DNA of 64,000 bases from an uncultured Prevotellaceae bacterium (GTDB lineage Bacteria; Bacteroidota; Bacteroidia; Bacteroidales; Bacteroidaceae). Below the pieces are notes generated by a model. It was not told the origin of the DNA. It searched no databases and saw only the letters and a program-made list of their open reading frames with translations. The number at the start of each line of letters is the position of its first letter. Positions within the stretch are counted from its first letter, which is position 1. The DNA lies in the NCBI GenBank assembly GCA_902800585.1, contig CADCEW010000017.1, positions 1 through 64,000 on the forward strand. The letters are read 5' to 3'. Both the position numbers and the translations under genes were made by a program. Below are positions 8,447 to 15,728 of this stretch, piece after piece.

Positions 8447-8454
8447 CAAAATTA
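8447..8454 (-). promoter_or_regulatory. Promoter -7 box of the small lipoprotein gene
   Basis: Minus-strand TAATTTTG followed by CAG, 26 bp before the start codon. It allows expression of the lipoprotein independently of the rSAM gene. Confidence 0.55.
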
Positions 8455-8487
8455 GTAGTTATAATTGAATAAATTCTGAAATAAAGA

Positions 8488-9573
8488 TTATTTAACCATC
8501 TTATCGGCTTCTCGGATACGTTGGAGATGGCAAAGGATGAGGTTTCCATCGGCATCTCTCAAGTGCATACCATTACCCCTGCAATAACGCCAATAACGGC
8601 AGTCCTTACAGTCGCCTTTACGCATCCACTCACGATTCCGATAGGGTGCATAACGTTTCTCCCATACCTCCATGAAGTCATCCTCATAGATATTTCCCTG
8701 ATTATAGTCAGCACGGATACTGGCACAGGCAGCGATGGAGCCGTCTGCCATGACAGAACCTACTGTCACACCTGCCTGACAGTCGAAGAACATCTCTCGT
8801 ACCTCACCTTCATAGCGTCCGAGGAAACCCTCACAACCATAAGAGGCATTAATCTTTCCTTCATTGCGTGTCTGTCGGATGAAGTCGAGCATCCCTCGAT
8901 ACTGTTCATGGCTGATCTGCATCATCGGATCATGGGCGGCACGTCCCACAGGGAAGATGGAGTAGATACGCCAATAACCGATACCTTTGCTGATGAGATA
9001 GTCGCGCATAGCTGGCAACTGTTCGTAGTTACGCTGGTTGACACATGTCACTACATCAGAGGCAATCTGCGGATGTTGGACGAAGAGATCCAACACTTCG
9101 TCGACTTTTTGGAAACTCTGCGGATGTCGTCGCATCCAGTTATGGTTTTCTTCCAATCCGTCCATACTGACAGTAATACTATGCATACCTGCCAGACGCA
9201 GTGATTCGAAACGCTCTGGAGTAAGGACAAGACCGTTGGTTACCATGCCCCAAGGGAAGCCTCTCTCGAAAATTTCTTTTCCGCAGACTTCCAAGTCGTC
9301 TCGCAACAAAGGCTCTCCTCCTGTTATTGTCACAAAGACTTTATGCGGATCTGTCTTTTTAGCGATACTGTCAAGGACGCGGAAGAAATCCTCACGAGGC
9401 ATATCCTTCACTTCCGACAGTTTCCTACAGTCACTGCCGCAATGACGACAACTCACATTACAACGCAGCGTACACTCCCAGAACAATTGTCTGAGAGGAT
9501 GCTCCTTGCGTATGTTGTTACTGATAAGTCTCGCCAGCTCGAGGGCAATCTTTTTCTTGAAACCTAATTCCAT
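8488..9573 (-). CDS. Radical SAM/SPASM-domain enzyme of the rSAM/lipoprotein type
   Basis: 361 residues. The 4Fe-4S/SAM motif CNVSCRHC (Cys38, Cys42, Cys45) lies in an N-terminal radical SAM barrel with TGGEPLLR. A C-terminal SPASM region with Cys-rich stretches (GDCKDCRYWRYCRGNG, LILCHLQ) would bind auxiliary Fe-S clusters. SPASM proteins typically modify peptides or mature enzymes. This one resembles the Bacteroidota subfamily I know as TIGR04133 ('rSAM/lipoprotein system'), and a small lipoprotein follows 66 bp downstream. The -7 box at 9581-9588 leaves only a few bases of leader before the ATG. Substrate not known. Confidence 0.88.
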   Translation of the reverse strand: MELGFKKKIALELARLISNNIRKEHPLRQLFWECTLRCNVSCRHCGSDCRKLSEVKDMPREDFFRVLDSIAKKTDPHKVFVTITGGEPLLRDDLEVCGKEIFERGFPWGMVTNGLVLTPERFESLRLAGMHSITVSMDGLEENHNWMRRHPQSFQKVDEVLDLFVQHPQIASDVVTCVNQRNYEQLPAMRDYLISKGIGYWRIYSIFPVGRAAHDPMMQISHEQYRGMLDFIRQTRNEGKINASYGCEGFLGRYEGEVREMFFDCQAGVTVGSVMADGSIAACASIRADYNQGNIYEDDFMEVWEKRYAPYRNREWMRKGDCKDCRYWRYCRGNGMHLRDADGNLILCHLQRIREADKMVK

Positions 9574-9580
9574 GTGGGTA

Positions 9581-9588
9581 CAAAAATA
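9581..9588 (-). promoter_or_regulatory. Promoter -7 box of the rSAM gene
   Basis: Minus-strand TATTTTTG ends 7 bp before the ATG at 9573, so the transcript would be nearly leaderless. Divergent from the sirtuin promoter 34 bp away. Confidence 0.5.
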
Positions 9589-9621
9589 CGAAAAAAGAAT
9601 GAGAATATGAGAATTATTTTC

Positions 9622-9629
9622 TATTTTTG
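9622..9629 (+). promoter_or_regulatory. Promoter -7 box of the sirtuin gene
   Basis: TATTTTTG followed by CAAC, 26 bp upstream of the sirtuin ATG. Matches the Bacteroidota -7 consensus. Confidence 0.6.
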
Positions 9630-9655
9630 CAACAGGAAACTAAAAAACTAAGATT

Positions 9656-10354
9656 ATGAAGAAGATTGTAGTATTGACTGGTGCTGGTATGTCAGTAGAG
9701 AGTGGACTGAAGACTTTCCGTGATGCTGATGGTTTGTGGGAGAATTATCCTGTATCGAAGGTAGCAACCCATGAGGGATGGGAGGCTGATCCTACTTTAG
9801 TGACAAACTTTTATAATATGCTGCGTAAGAAGTGTGTGGGCACTCAGCCCAACGAGGGACACAAACTCGTAGCAAAACTGGAGGAACAGTATGATGTGAC
9901 TGTCGTCACTCAGAATGTCGATAACCTCCATGAGATGGCAGGCTCTTCGAAAGTTATCCACCTGCATGGTGAACTGATGAAGGTTTGTTCCAGTCGTGAT
10001 GTCGACGATCCACGTTATCAAATCCTGCTGACTCCAGAGAATTGTGAGGTGGAGCCTGGCACAAAAGCTGGTGATGGTTCCCTACTCCGTCCTTTCATCG
10101 TGTTCTTTGGTGAGGCTGTGCCGATGATTAGCGCTGCTGCCGCTGAGGCTCAAGAGGCAGATATCTTCATTATCATTGGTACATCATTGGCAGTCTATCC
10201 AGCTGCAGGTCTCATCCATTATGTCCGTCCTGGTGTCCCTGTCTACCTCATCGACCCCAATCCCATCTCCGCAGGCAGTAATGTCCAACAGATACAGAAG
10301 GGAGCCAGTGAGGGTATGAAGGAACTTTTCTCTCTGCTGATGAAGAAAGAATAA
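9656..10354 (+). CDS. cobB: NAD-dependent protein deacylase (sirtuin)
   Basis: 232-residue sirtuin that removes acyl groups from lysines using NAD+. Visible motifs: GAGMSVESGLKTFRD (NAD binding), TQNVDNLHEMAG, and the catalytic His in HLHGELM. The small zinc-binding module is degenerate: only two Cys (in KVCSS and ENCEV) are present in place of the usual four-Cys tetrad, so zinc binding there is doubtful. The gene stands alone on the plus strand between divergent rSAM and convergent lgt. Confidence 0.92.
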   Translation: MKKIVVLTGAGMSVESGLKTFRDADGLWENYPVSKVATHEGWEADPTLVTNFYNMLRKKCVGTQPNEGHKLVAKLEEQYDVTVVTQNVDNLHEMAGSSKVIHLHGELMKVCSSRDVDDPRYQILLTPENCEVEPGTKAGDGSLLRPFIVFFGEAVPMISAAAAEAQEADIFIIIGTSLAVYPAAGLIHYVRPGVPVYLIDPNPISAGSNVQQIQKGASEGMKELFSLLMKKE

Positions 10355-10370
10355 TAAGATCTCTCCTGTT

Positions 10371-11192
10371 TTAGCGTTTAGAGGTCTTTGCCTTTAGCAT
10401 ACAAATAATGCCAAGAATGATGAATGGGATGGAGAGAATCTGTCCCATGTCAAGTGGAAGGCTGGCTTCAAAGGCTTCCTGAAGTTCCTTTGTGTATTCG
10501 ATAAAGAAACGGAAAGTGAAGATATAAGTGAGGCAGAAGCCGAAATACCAGCCAGTACCGATCCTTTGGGGCATCTTCTTATGCAGCCACCACATGATAC
10601 CAAAGAGGACAGCATAAGCAATGGCCTCATAGAGTTGTCCCGGATGGCGAGGCATCATATCGACACGTTCAAAGATAAACGCCCAAGGAACATCTGTTAC
10701 CTTACCGATAATCTCTGAGTTCATGAGGTTACCCAAGCGGATACAGCATGCCATCGAACCTGTGGCAATAGCAATATTATCGAGTACAGTCCAGATGCCA
10801 AGCTTCGTCTTCTTGACATAGAGCCAGAGGGCAATTATCAATCCCAAGGTACCACCATGCGAAGCGAGTCCCTCATAGCCTGTGTATTTCCATCCACCTT
10901 CTGCCAAGAAACGGATAGGCAGGAACATCTCAAGAATGCCTTTACCACTGGTCAGGAAATAGTCTGCCTCATAGAAGATACAATGTCCCAGTCGAGCTCC
11001 TATCAGGATTCCAAAGAAACAATAAAAGAAAAGGGGTTCAAACAACTCGTCCTTGATTTTCTGCTCGCGATAGAGTCGGCGTACCAGAAAGTAAGCCAAA
11101 GCAAAACCAATCAGCCAGCAGAGTCCATACCAGCGAAGAGGACCTATTCCGATACTCGGATTCCAAGTGATATATAATAGAGTACTTATCAT
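10371..11192 (-). CDS. lgt: Prolipoprotein diacylglyceryl transferase
   Basis: 273-residue multi-pass inner-membrane enzyme that transfers diacylglycerol from phosphatidylglycerol to the lipobox Cys of prelipoproteins. Visible: about seven hydrophobic segments, the GHCIFYE loop, the HGGTLG motif with a conserved His, and [13 protein letters not shown] followed by [11 protein letters not shown], both hallmark Lgt motifs. It follows ychF through a spacer filled by a 9-bp-period array and has a 16-bp convergent gap to the sirtuin. Confidence 0.96.
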   Translation of the reverse strand: MISTLLYITWNPSIGIGPLRWYGLCWLIGFALAYFLVRRLYREQKIKDELFEPLFFYCFFGILIGARLGHCIFYEADYFLTSGKGILEMFLPIRFLAEGGWKYTGYEGLASHGGTLGLIIALWLYVKKTKLGIWTVLDNIAIATGSMACCIRLGNLMNSEIIGKVTDVPWAFIFERVDMMPRHPGQLYEAIAYAVLFGIMWWLHKKMPQRIGTGWYFGFCLTYIFTFRFFIEYTKELQEAFEASLPLDMGQILSIPFIILGIICMLKAKTSKR

Positions 11193-11195
11193 CGT

Positions 11196-11231
11196 CTAGA
11201 AATACTAGATAGTCTAGAAAAACTAAACATT
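11196..11231. repeat. 9-bp-period tandem array (CTAGANNNN) at the ychF stop
   Basis: Four units beginning CTAGAAATA, CTAGATAGT, CTAGAAAAA, then CTAAAC. It fills the ychF-lgt spacer and covers the ychF stop codon. Same layout as the other short-period arrays in this window. Confidence 0.7.
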
Positions 11232-12323
11232 AAACCTAAAGTGCATGATGTCACCATCCTGCACTACATAGTCCTTACCCTCAATACCCATCTTGCCTGC
11301 CTCACGAACAGCAGCCTCAGAGCCATACTGGATATAGTCGTCATACTTGATGACTTCTGCGCGGATAAAGCCTTTTTCGAAATCTGTATGGATGACACCA
11401 GCACACTGAGGAGCCTTCCAACCTTTATGATACGTCCAAGCCTTCACCTCCATCTCACCAGCGGTGATGAAGGTCTCGAGGTTCAACAGCGAGTAGGCTT
11501 TCTTGATGAGACGGTTAACACCACTCTCTTCCAAGCCTAACTCCTCCAAGAACATCAGTTTATCCTCGTAACTCTCCAACTCAGCGATATCCTCTTCTGT
11601 CTTGGCAGCAATAATCATTGCTTCGGCACCTTCCTCTTTGGCTAATGCCTCCACCTTCTGTGTGAAAGCATTACCTGACTTCGCATCCGCCTCACTGACA
11701 TTACAGACATACAGCACTGGCTTGGCTGTCAACAGGAAGAGATTGCGGGCACAGTCTTGTTCATCCTTACTCTCAAACTCCACGATACGGGCGTTCTTAC
11801 CTTGATCGAGAACATCCTTATAGGCTTTCAACACGGATACTTTCAACTTGGCATCTTTATTACCTGCGGCAGCAGCCTTTTCTGTCTTGGCAAGACGACT
11901 CTCGATAGTCTCTAAGTCTTTCAGTTGCAACTCCGTGTCGATAATCTCCTTGTCGCGGATAGGGTCTATAGTGCCGTCAACATGCGTGATATTATCATCC
12001 TCAAAGCAACGCAATACATGGATGATGGCATCTGTCTCACGGATATTTCCCAAGAACTTGTTTCCCAAGCCCTCACCTTTCGAGGCTCCTTTAACGAGTC
12101 CGGCGATATCCACAATCTCACATGTTGCTGGAACGATACGTCCTGGATGAACGATCTCTGCGAGTTTCGTCAGTCGCTCGTCAGGAACAGTAATCACACC
12201 AACATTGGGTTCTATCGTACAGAAAGGGAAATTGGCTGCCTGTGCCTTCGCACTCGACAGACAGTTAAACAAAGTGGACTTACCCACGTTGGGAAGTCCC
12301 ACAATACCACATTTTAATGCCAT
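11223..12323 (-). CDS. ychF: Redox-regulated ATPase / translation-associated Obg-like GTPase YchF
   Basis: 366-residue Obg-like P-loop NTPase that prefers ATP and associates with ribosomes. G1 motif GLPNVGKSTLFN, G3 DIAGLVKGASKGEGLG, a helical insert and a C-terminal TGS domain (TAGEMEVKAWT, ending DGDIMHFRFNV) are visible. The start was placed at the ATG at 12323 (MALKCGIVG) because homologues begin there; the frame is open 14 codons further but that stretch lies in the promoter region (TACCTTCG at 12352-12359). Confidence 0.96.
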   Translation of the reverse strand: MALKCGIVGLPNVGKSTLFNCLSSAKAQAANFPFCTIEPNVGVITVPDERLTKLAEIVHPGRIVPATCEIVDIAGLVKGASKGEGLGNKFLGNIRETDAIIHVLRCFEDDNITHVDGTIDPIRDKEIIDTELQLKDLETIESRLAKTEKAAAAGNKDAKLKVSVLKAYKDVLDQGKNARIVEFESKDEQDCARNLFLLTAKPVLYVCNVSEADAKSGNAFTQKVEALAKEEGAEAMIIAAKTEEDIAELESYEDKLMFLEELGLEESGVNRLIKKAYSLLNLETFITAGEMEVKAWTYHKGWKAPQCAGVIHTDFEKGFIRAEVIKYDDYIQYGSEAAVREAGKMGIEGKDYVVQDGDIMHFRFNV

Positions 12324-12351
12324 CTTTTCTTCTAAACGTTTATTTTGCCTG

Positions 12352-12359
12352 CGAAGGTA
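12352..12359 (-). promoter_or_regulatory. Putative promoter -7 box of ychF
   Basis: Minus-strand TACCTTCG, one mismatch from TAnnTTTG, 28 bp before the chosen ychF ATG. It supports the shorter start. Confidence 0.45.
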
Positions 12360-12555
12360 CGACAAAAATCACAATCTACCAAATTAATGCAAAACAAATT
12401 GAAGTGGAGCCAAAACATAACAATGCCTCCTATTTGTTTGGCAAAGGATTCGACCGAGGGTCAGTTATGAAGAAGTTGAAAGGATTGATACCCATTGTTT
12501 CTGGGTTTTCGAACGACACTTTTGAGGAGTAAGTTGCCTTCTTACGTTCTTGCAC

Positions 12556-12621
12556 CTACAGGTGCACGATCTTTCATCTGCAGCTGCAAGGTCTTTCAGC
12601 CATAGGTACAAGGTTGTTCAG
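12556..12621. repeat. 22-bp-period degenerate tandem array, three units
   Basis: Three consecutive 22-bp units (12556-12577, 12578-12599, 12600-12621) share a CTnCAGnTGCAnGnTCTTTCAg-like pattern. Each unit contains a small dyad in its first half (CACCTACAGGTG, TGCAGCTGCA). Same period as the arrays at 43324-43434 and 56547-56678, but a different sequence. Confidence 0.7.
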
Positions 12622-12692
12622 CCCAAACTGAAACCCTATAAAATTTTAAAAAGGAGGTGTTTTTAAAACTTTATTTGTTTTGATAAAAGTTC

Positions 12693-12729
12693 GATGGGCT
12701 GCTCGTCAAGCAATGACTGGCAGCCCATC
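12693..12729 (-). terminator. Hairpin with perfect 10-bp stem downstream of the sigma operon
   Basis: GATGGGCTGC (12693-12702) pairs perfectly with GCAGCCCATC (12720-12729) around a 17-nt loop. It lies about 108 bp past the anti-sigma stop. There is no clear U-run (AACTTTTATC follows on the minus strand), so it may be a terminator or a structural/operator dyad. A related GATGGGCTaCTC starts at 56529. Confidence 0.5.
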
Positions 12730-12836
12730 TTTCGTTAGTATGTTATGAAAAATTTGAGAGAACAGAAACTTCACAGTTTCATTGATTGTTTTAACTAAAC
12801 ATGATATTACTATAGAGAAAGCATAGAAAATTCCTT

Positions 12837-13319
12837 TTAATCCTTGGCTACCTCGACAGGTATGACCTTGGCAGTATCAACAGGACTATCCGTGATATTC
12901 TCTGCCTGGATAGGAGTGACATCTGCAGAATCCACAGGGAGCGTGTAGGATGCGACCTCGACAGAATCGTTCCAACTGGCATCCCAAGGACGCTGTAATG
13001 CACCACCAATAGTGAGAATAATGGCAACGATAGCGGCAGCCTTGAAGAGTGGCATGAGACGTACCTTAAAGGGAATCTCACGAGCCTTGACAGCATGCGG
13101 CTCCTCTTCTATCATGGCAAGGATACGTTCGTCAAAATCGTCCCCCAACACCTGACTCTCTTTCTCTGTTGCCTCATAGACAAAGAGGGTACGATACTGT
13201 TCCAGTTCAGCAGGTATCTCCTTCTGACTGAAGAAAGCGCGCAGGATACCCTCTTCTTCAAGGGAGGTCTCTGCTGCCCAGTAGCGTTCCAAGAGTTGTT
13301 CAATGTACTTATAATCCAT
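12837..13319 (-). CDS. Putative anti-sigma / single-pass membrane protein
   Basis: 160 residues, no close family recognised. The N-terminal half (about 1-85) is acidic and helical, like the cytoplasmic part of small anti-sigma factors (YIEQLLERYWAAETSLEEEG). A single transmembrane segment follows (about 91-108: LFKAAAIVAIILTIGG), then a short periplasmic Asp/Val-rich tail. It follows an ECF sigma factor 82 bp downstream on the same strand, so an anti-sigma role is likely by context. The periplasmic part is too short for an obvious sensor domain. Confidence 0.75.
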   Translation of the reverse strand: MDYKYIEQLLERYWAAETSLEEEGILRAFFSQKEIPAELEQYRTLFVYEATEKESQVLGDDFDERILAMIEEEPHAVKAREIPFKVRLMPLFKAAAIVAIILTIGGALQRPWDASWNDSVEVASYTLPVDSADVTPIQAENITDSPVDTAKVIPVEVAKD

Positions 13320-13401
13320 TATTTCACTGGAGGTATTTTTTGTCCTCTATAATAAAAGACGAATGATTAAAAGAAAAGTTACAGAAAAATGAAATAATTT
13401 T

Positions 13402-13911
13402 TTAGGTATCTGCTTTCTTGAACTGTTCTCGAATAGTCTGACGCGCTCGGAAGATATTGATTTTCACCTGTTCTTCCGTGATATTGAGGATGGTAGCTAT
13501 ATCTTTATAACTCTTCCCTTCGATATCTCTCAGTTGCATACAACTGCGCTGCTTCTCAGGCAACTGGTTGATGAGTTGTCGCACCAGTTGTATACGATCG
13601 CGTTGCATCACTTGTTCCTCTGGATTCGAATGATGGCTATAGTCAGTCGGCTCCGTTTCCGCATCCAACGAGAGCGCATGGTTACCCATCAGTCGCATCT
13701 TGTCAAGTGAAAGGTTTCGACAGATAGTCAGGCAAAAAGTTTCGATATTATCTATGGTATCCCAACTATTACGCCGGTTCCATACTTTCATCATTGTTTC
13801 CTGTACTACATCCTCTGCCTCCGCAGGATTAAGTGTGATGCGGAGGGCAAGTCTGAAAAGTTTATCTTTCAGTGGTAGGATGTCATGATGGAAACTAATC
13901 ATTTCATTCAA
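13402..13911 (-). CDS. ECF-type RNA polymerase sigma factor
   Basis: 169 residues with sigma region 2 (about 20-80: PAEAEDVVQETMMKVWNRR) and region 4 (about 115-165: LPEKQRSCMQLRDIEGKSY then EEQVKINIFRARQTI). It redirects RNA polymerase, usually to envelope- or stress-related promoters. Its start overlaps the end of argB by 8 bp, so translation is coupled to an amino-acid biosynthesis gene, an unusual neighbour. The putative anti-sigma gene follows. Confidence 0.93.
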   Translation of the reverse strand: MNEMISFHHDILPLKDKLFRLALRITLNPAEAEDVVQETMMKVWNRRNSWDTIDNIETFCLTICRNLSLDKMRLMGNHALSLDAETEPTDYSHHSNPEEQVMQRDRIQLVRQLINQLPEKQRSCMQLRDIEGKSYKDIATILNITEEQVKINIFRARQTIREQFKKADT

Positions 13912-14677
13912 TCACTGTACCATGTTTGCCGTCAATAGCAGTTGCAAGGGTGATGATGACTCGTGAGACACCAGCCTCAACGGCTTTCAGGGCATTCTCT
14001 ATCTTTGGCAGCATACCACCAGAAATAGTGCCGTCTGCTTTATAGCGTTCAAAGTCTTCTTTGGTAATGACAGGTATCACGCTGTCATCATCATCAGGAT
14101 TGCTGAGTACACCTTTCTTCTCAAAAGAGAAAATCAGTGTGACATCATAGCTGTTGGCAAGGGCTTTTGCTGTCTCACTGGCAATCGTATCGGCATTGGT
14201 GTTAAGGATATGTCCCTCAGCGTCATGTGTTAAAGGAGCCATAACAGGGATAATACCAGCCTCGATGAGATGGGCTAATATCTGGTGTGCGACATAGTCC
14301 ACATCACCAACGAAGCCGTAATCGATACCATCCTTCAAAGGGCGTTTGTGGGACAAGATGACATTGGCATCAGCACCAGTGAGTCCAAGAGCATTAATAC
14401 CATTGGCCTGCAATTGTGCTACTAAGTATTTGTTGACCAGTCCTCCATAGACCATCGTGACAACCTCCAGCATAGCAGCATCCGTGATACGTCGACCATT
14501 CACCATCTTCGTCTCAATACCCAGACGCTCTGCCATCTTCGTTGCCTTACGACCTCCACCATGAACGAGCACCTTACGTCCCTCGATAGCACCAAAATCC
14601 TTCAGCAATTGAGAAAGCTGCAGTTCGTCCTCGACTACAGCCCCTCCCACTTTTACTATCGTCAGTTTCTCTTTCAT
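13904..14677 (-). CDS. argB: Acetylglutamate kinase
   Basis: 257-residue amino-acid kinase that phosphorylates N-acetylglutamate (or the N-acyl analogue used by Bacteroidota) in arginine synthesis. KVGGAVVEDE and VHGGGRKATKMAERLGI near the N terminus and GGMLPKIENALKAVEAGV near the C terminus are diagnostic. The start was set at the ATG at 14677 (MKEKLTIVKVGG) rather than 9 codons earlier because the kinase fold begins there. Overlaps the sigma-factor gene downstream; arginine decarboxylase lies about 1 kb upstream. Confidence 0.95.
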   Translation of the reverse strand: MKEKLTIVKVGGAVVEDELQLSQLLKDFGAIEGRKVLVHGGGRKATKMAERLGIETKMVNGRRITDAAMLEVVTMVYGGLVNKYLVAQLQANGINALGLTGADANVILSHKRPLKDGIDYGFVGDVDYVAHQILAHLIEAGIIPVMAPLTHDAEGHILNTNADTIASETAKALANSYDVTLIFSFEKKGVLSNPDDDDSVIPVITKEDFERYKADGTISGGMLPKIENALKAVEAGVSRVIITLATAIDGKHGTVIE

Positions 14678-14736
14678 AACAATACTATAATTCCTCCACG
14701 CCAAGGGAAGACTTTTCCCATGCTTCTGTGATGATT

Positions 14737-15672
14737 TTATCTTGCCATCTCACGTATTCTTCTATCAATCTCTTTGGCCAGAGCTTTATTGGAATCTGAC
14801 AATCCCTCAATTGATAGTATGTCTCCCGCGACATAGGTAAGCTGATGTGGTGTAAGATCTCTTTTGTCAATTTCATCGAGCATCACTTTAAATAAGTATT
14901 CGATATCGTCCTGACTGACGTTGAAGTTCCATTTGCAGGCGTCATCCATGCTGACGCGTTTGGCATTGACATTGTCACTCTTGTCAAAACAAATAAACTC
15001 CACATCGGGGAAGTTCTGTTGGAGCAGTTCCATCTTATGCACATTATTCCCATACGACTCAATCATATAAGGGATATGAATAAAACGCTTGCTGGTCTTG
15101 CCTCTGTCAACAGAGTTCTTGAAACAGTTGCGGATGGTGTTATAGACAGCTATAACCTTGATGTCCGTCATACCTGCCTTCTTCGCACGATTGATGGCAG
15201 CAGCCAGTTTCTTGTAAGTATTGAAAGCTGCGTCATAGACGACTCCTGTATTCGAGAGGTCCATCGTCTTAGCAGCAGTACTCTTACCACTTGCTGAAGG
15301 TCCTGTGAAAATCACGATACTTGTTTTGCCAGCATCAACGGCACGTTTCAGCATCTCACCATAGAGCGTATCGACAAGGACTCTTTCTGCATCGCGATAA
15401 TCAACAGTATTAGAACCGCCATCGTAACCAATCGGTTTGAACAACAGACGCATCTCATCTGGGTCAAGTTTATTCGACGATGTAGAAAGATACTTATTGA
15501 TAAGGGGTGTAATACGCGCCTTCGTCCAATCGACAGCCTGCGCATAGGTGAGGGTAGGCTGTGGAGACTCAATAGACAGTGTTGATGTGGCTACTTGCTG
15601 TTGTGTCTTACAACCAGTCATCGCCATCAGGACGATGGTCAGTAATGCGAAATAGGATAGTTTCTTGTTCAT
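14737..15672 (-). CDS. Lipoprotein with a zeta-toxin-like P-loop kinase domain
   Basis: 311 residues. The N terminus is a textbook lipoprotein signal with lipobox AMTGC (Cys21). A helical region (about 45-115) leads into a P-loop domain with Walker A GPSASGKST (124-132), preceded by a hydrophobic strand (SIVIFT) and followed by a DIKVIAVYNTI strand and a VEFICFDKSD strand. The order resembles zeta-toxin/AAA_33-type kinases. A nucleotide-binding fold on an exported lipoprotein is odd because the periplasm lacks ATP. Either the protein stays on the cytoplasmic side, the domain does not use ATP, or the signal is not used. Lies between speA and argB. Confidence 0.78.
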   Translation of the reverse strand: MNKKLSYFALLTIVLMAMTGCKTQQQVATSTLSIESPQPTLTYAQAVDWTKARITPLINKYLSTSSNKLDPDEMRLLFKPIGYDGGSNTVDYRDAERVLVDTLYGEMLKRAVDAGKTSIVIFTGPSASGKSTAAKTMDLSNTGVVYDAAFNTYKKLAAAINRAKKAGMTDIKVIAVYNTIRNCFKNSVDRGKTSKRFIHIPYMIESYGNNVHKMELLQQNFPDVEFICFDKSDNVNAKRVSMDDACKWNFNVSQDDIEYLFKVMLDEIDKRDLTPHQLTYVAGDILSIEGLSDSNKALAKEIDRRIREMAR

Positions 15673-15693
15673 AGTTTTAAATGCTTTATCTTC

Positions 15694-15728
15694 TTTAAAC
15701 TTTAAACTTTAAGCTTTATAGTTTACTC
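15694..15728. repeat. 7-bp-period tandem array (TTTAAAC) at the speA stop
   Basis: Five units: TTTAAAC, TTTAAAC, TTTAAGC, TTTATAG, TTTACTC. It covers the speA stop codon and runs toward the downstream start. Confidence 0.7.

Larger units (their letters stand above)
12324..12836. other. 513-bp non-coding spacer between ychF and the ECF sigma operon
   Basis: No convincing gene. It holds, in order, the ychF promoter, a three-unit 22-bp tandem array (12556-12621), an A/T-rich segment and a perfect 10-bp-stem hairpin (12693-12729). A 71-codon open frame at 12317-12532 lacks recognisable protein character. Confidence 0.6.

Noticed and set aside
12317..12532. 71-codon open frame in the ychF upstream spacer
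   Set aside because: It begins inside ychF on the other strand, crosses the promoter, and shows no protein-like composition or family match.
14737..15672. Toxin-antitoxin module based on the zeta-like P-loop
   Set aside because: No epsilon-like antitoxin gene is adjacent, and the lipobox argues against a classical cytoplasmic toxin.
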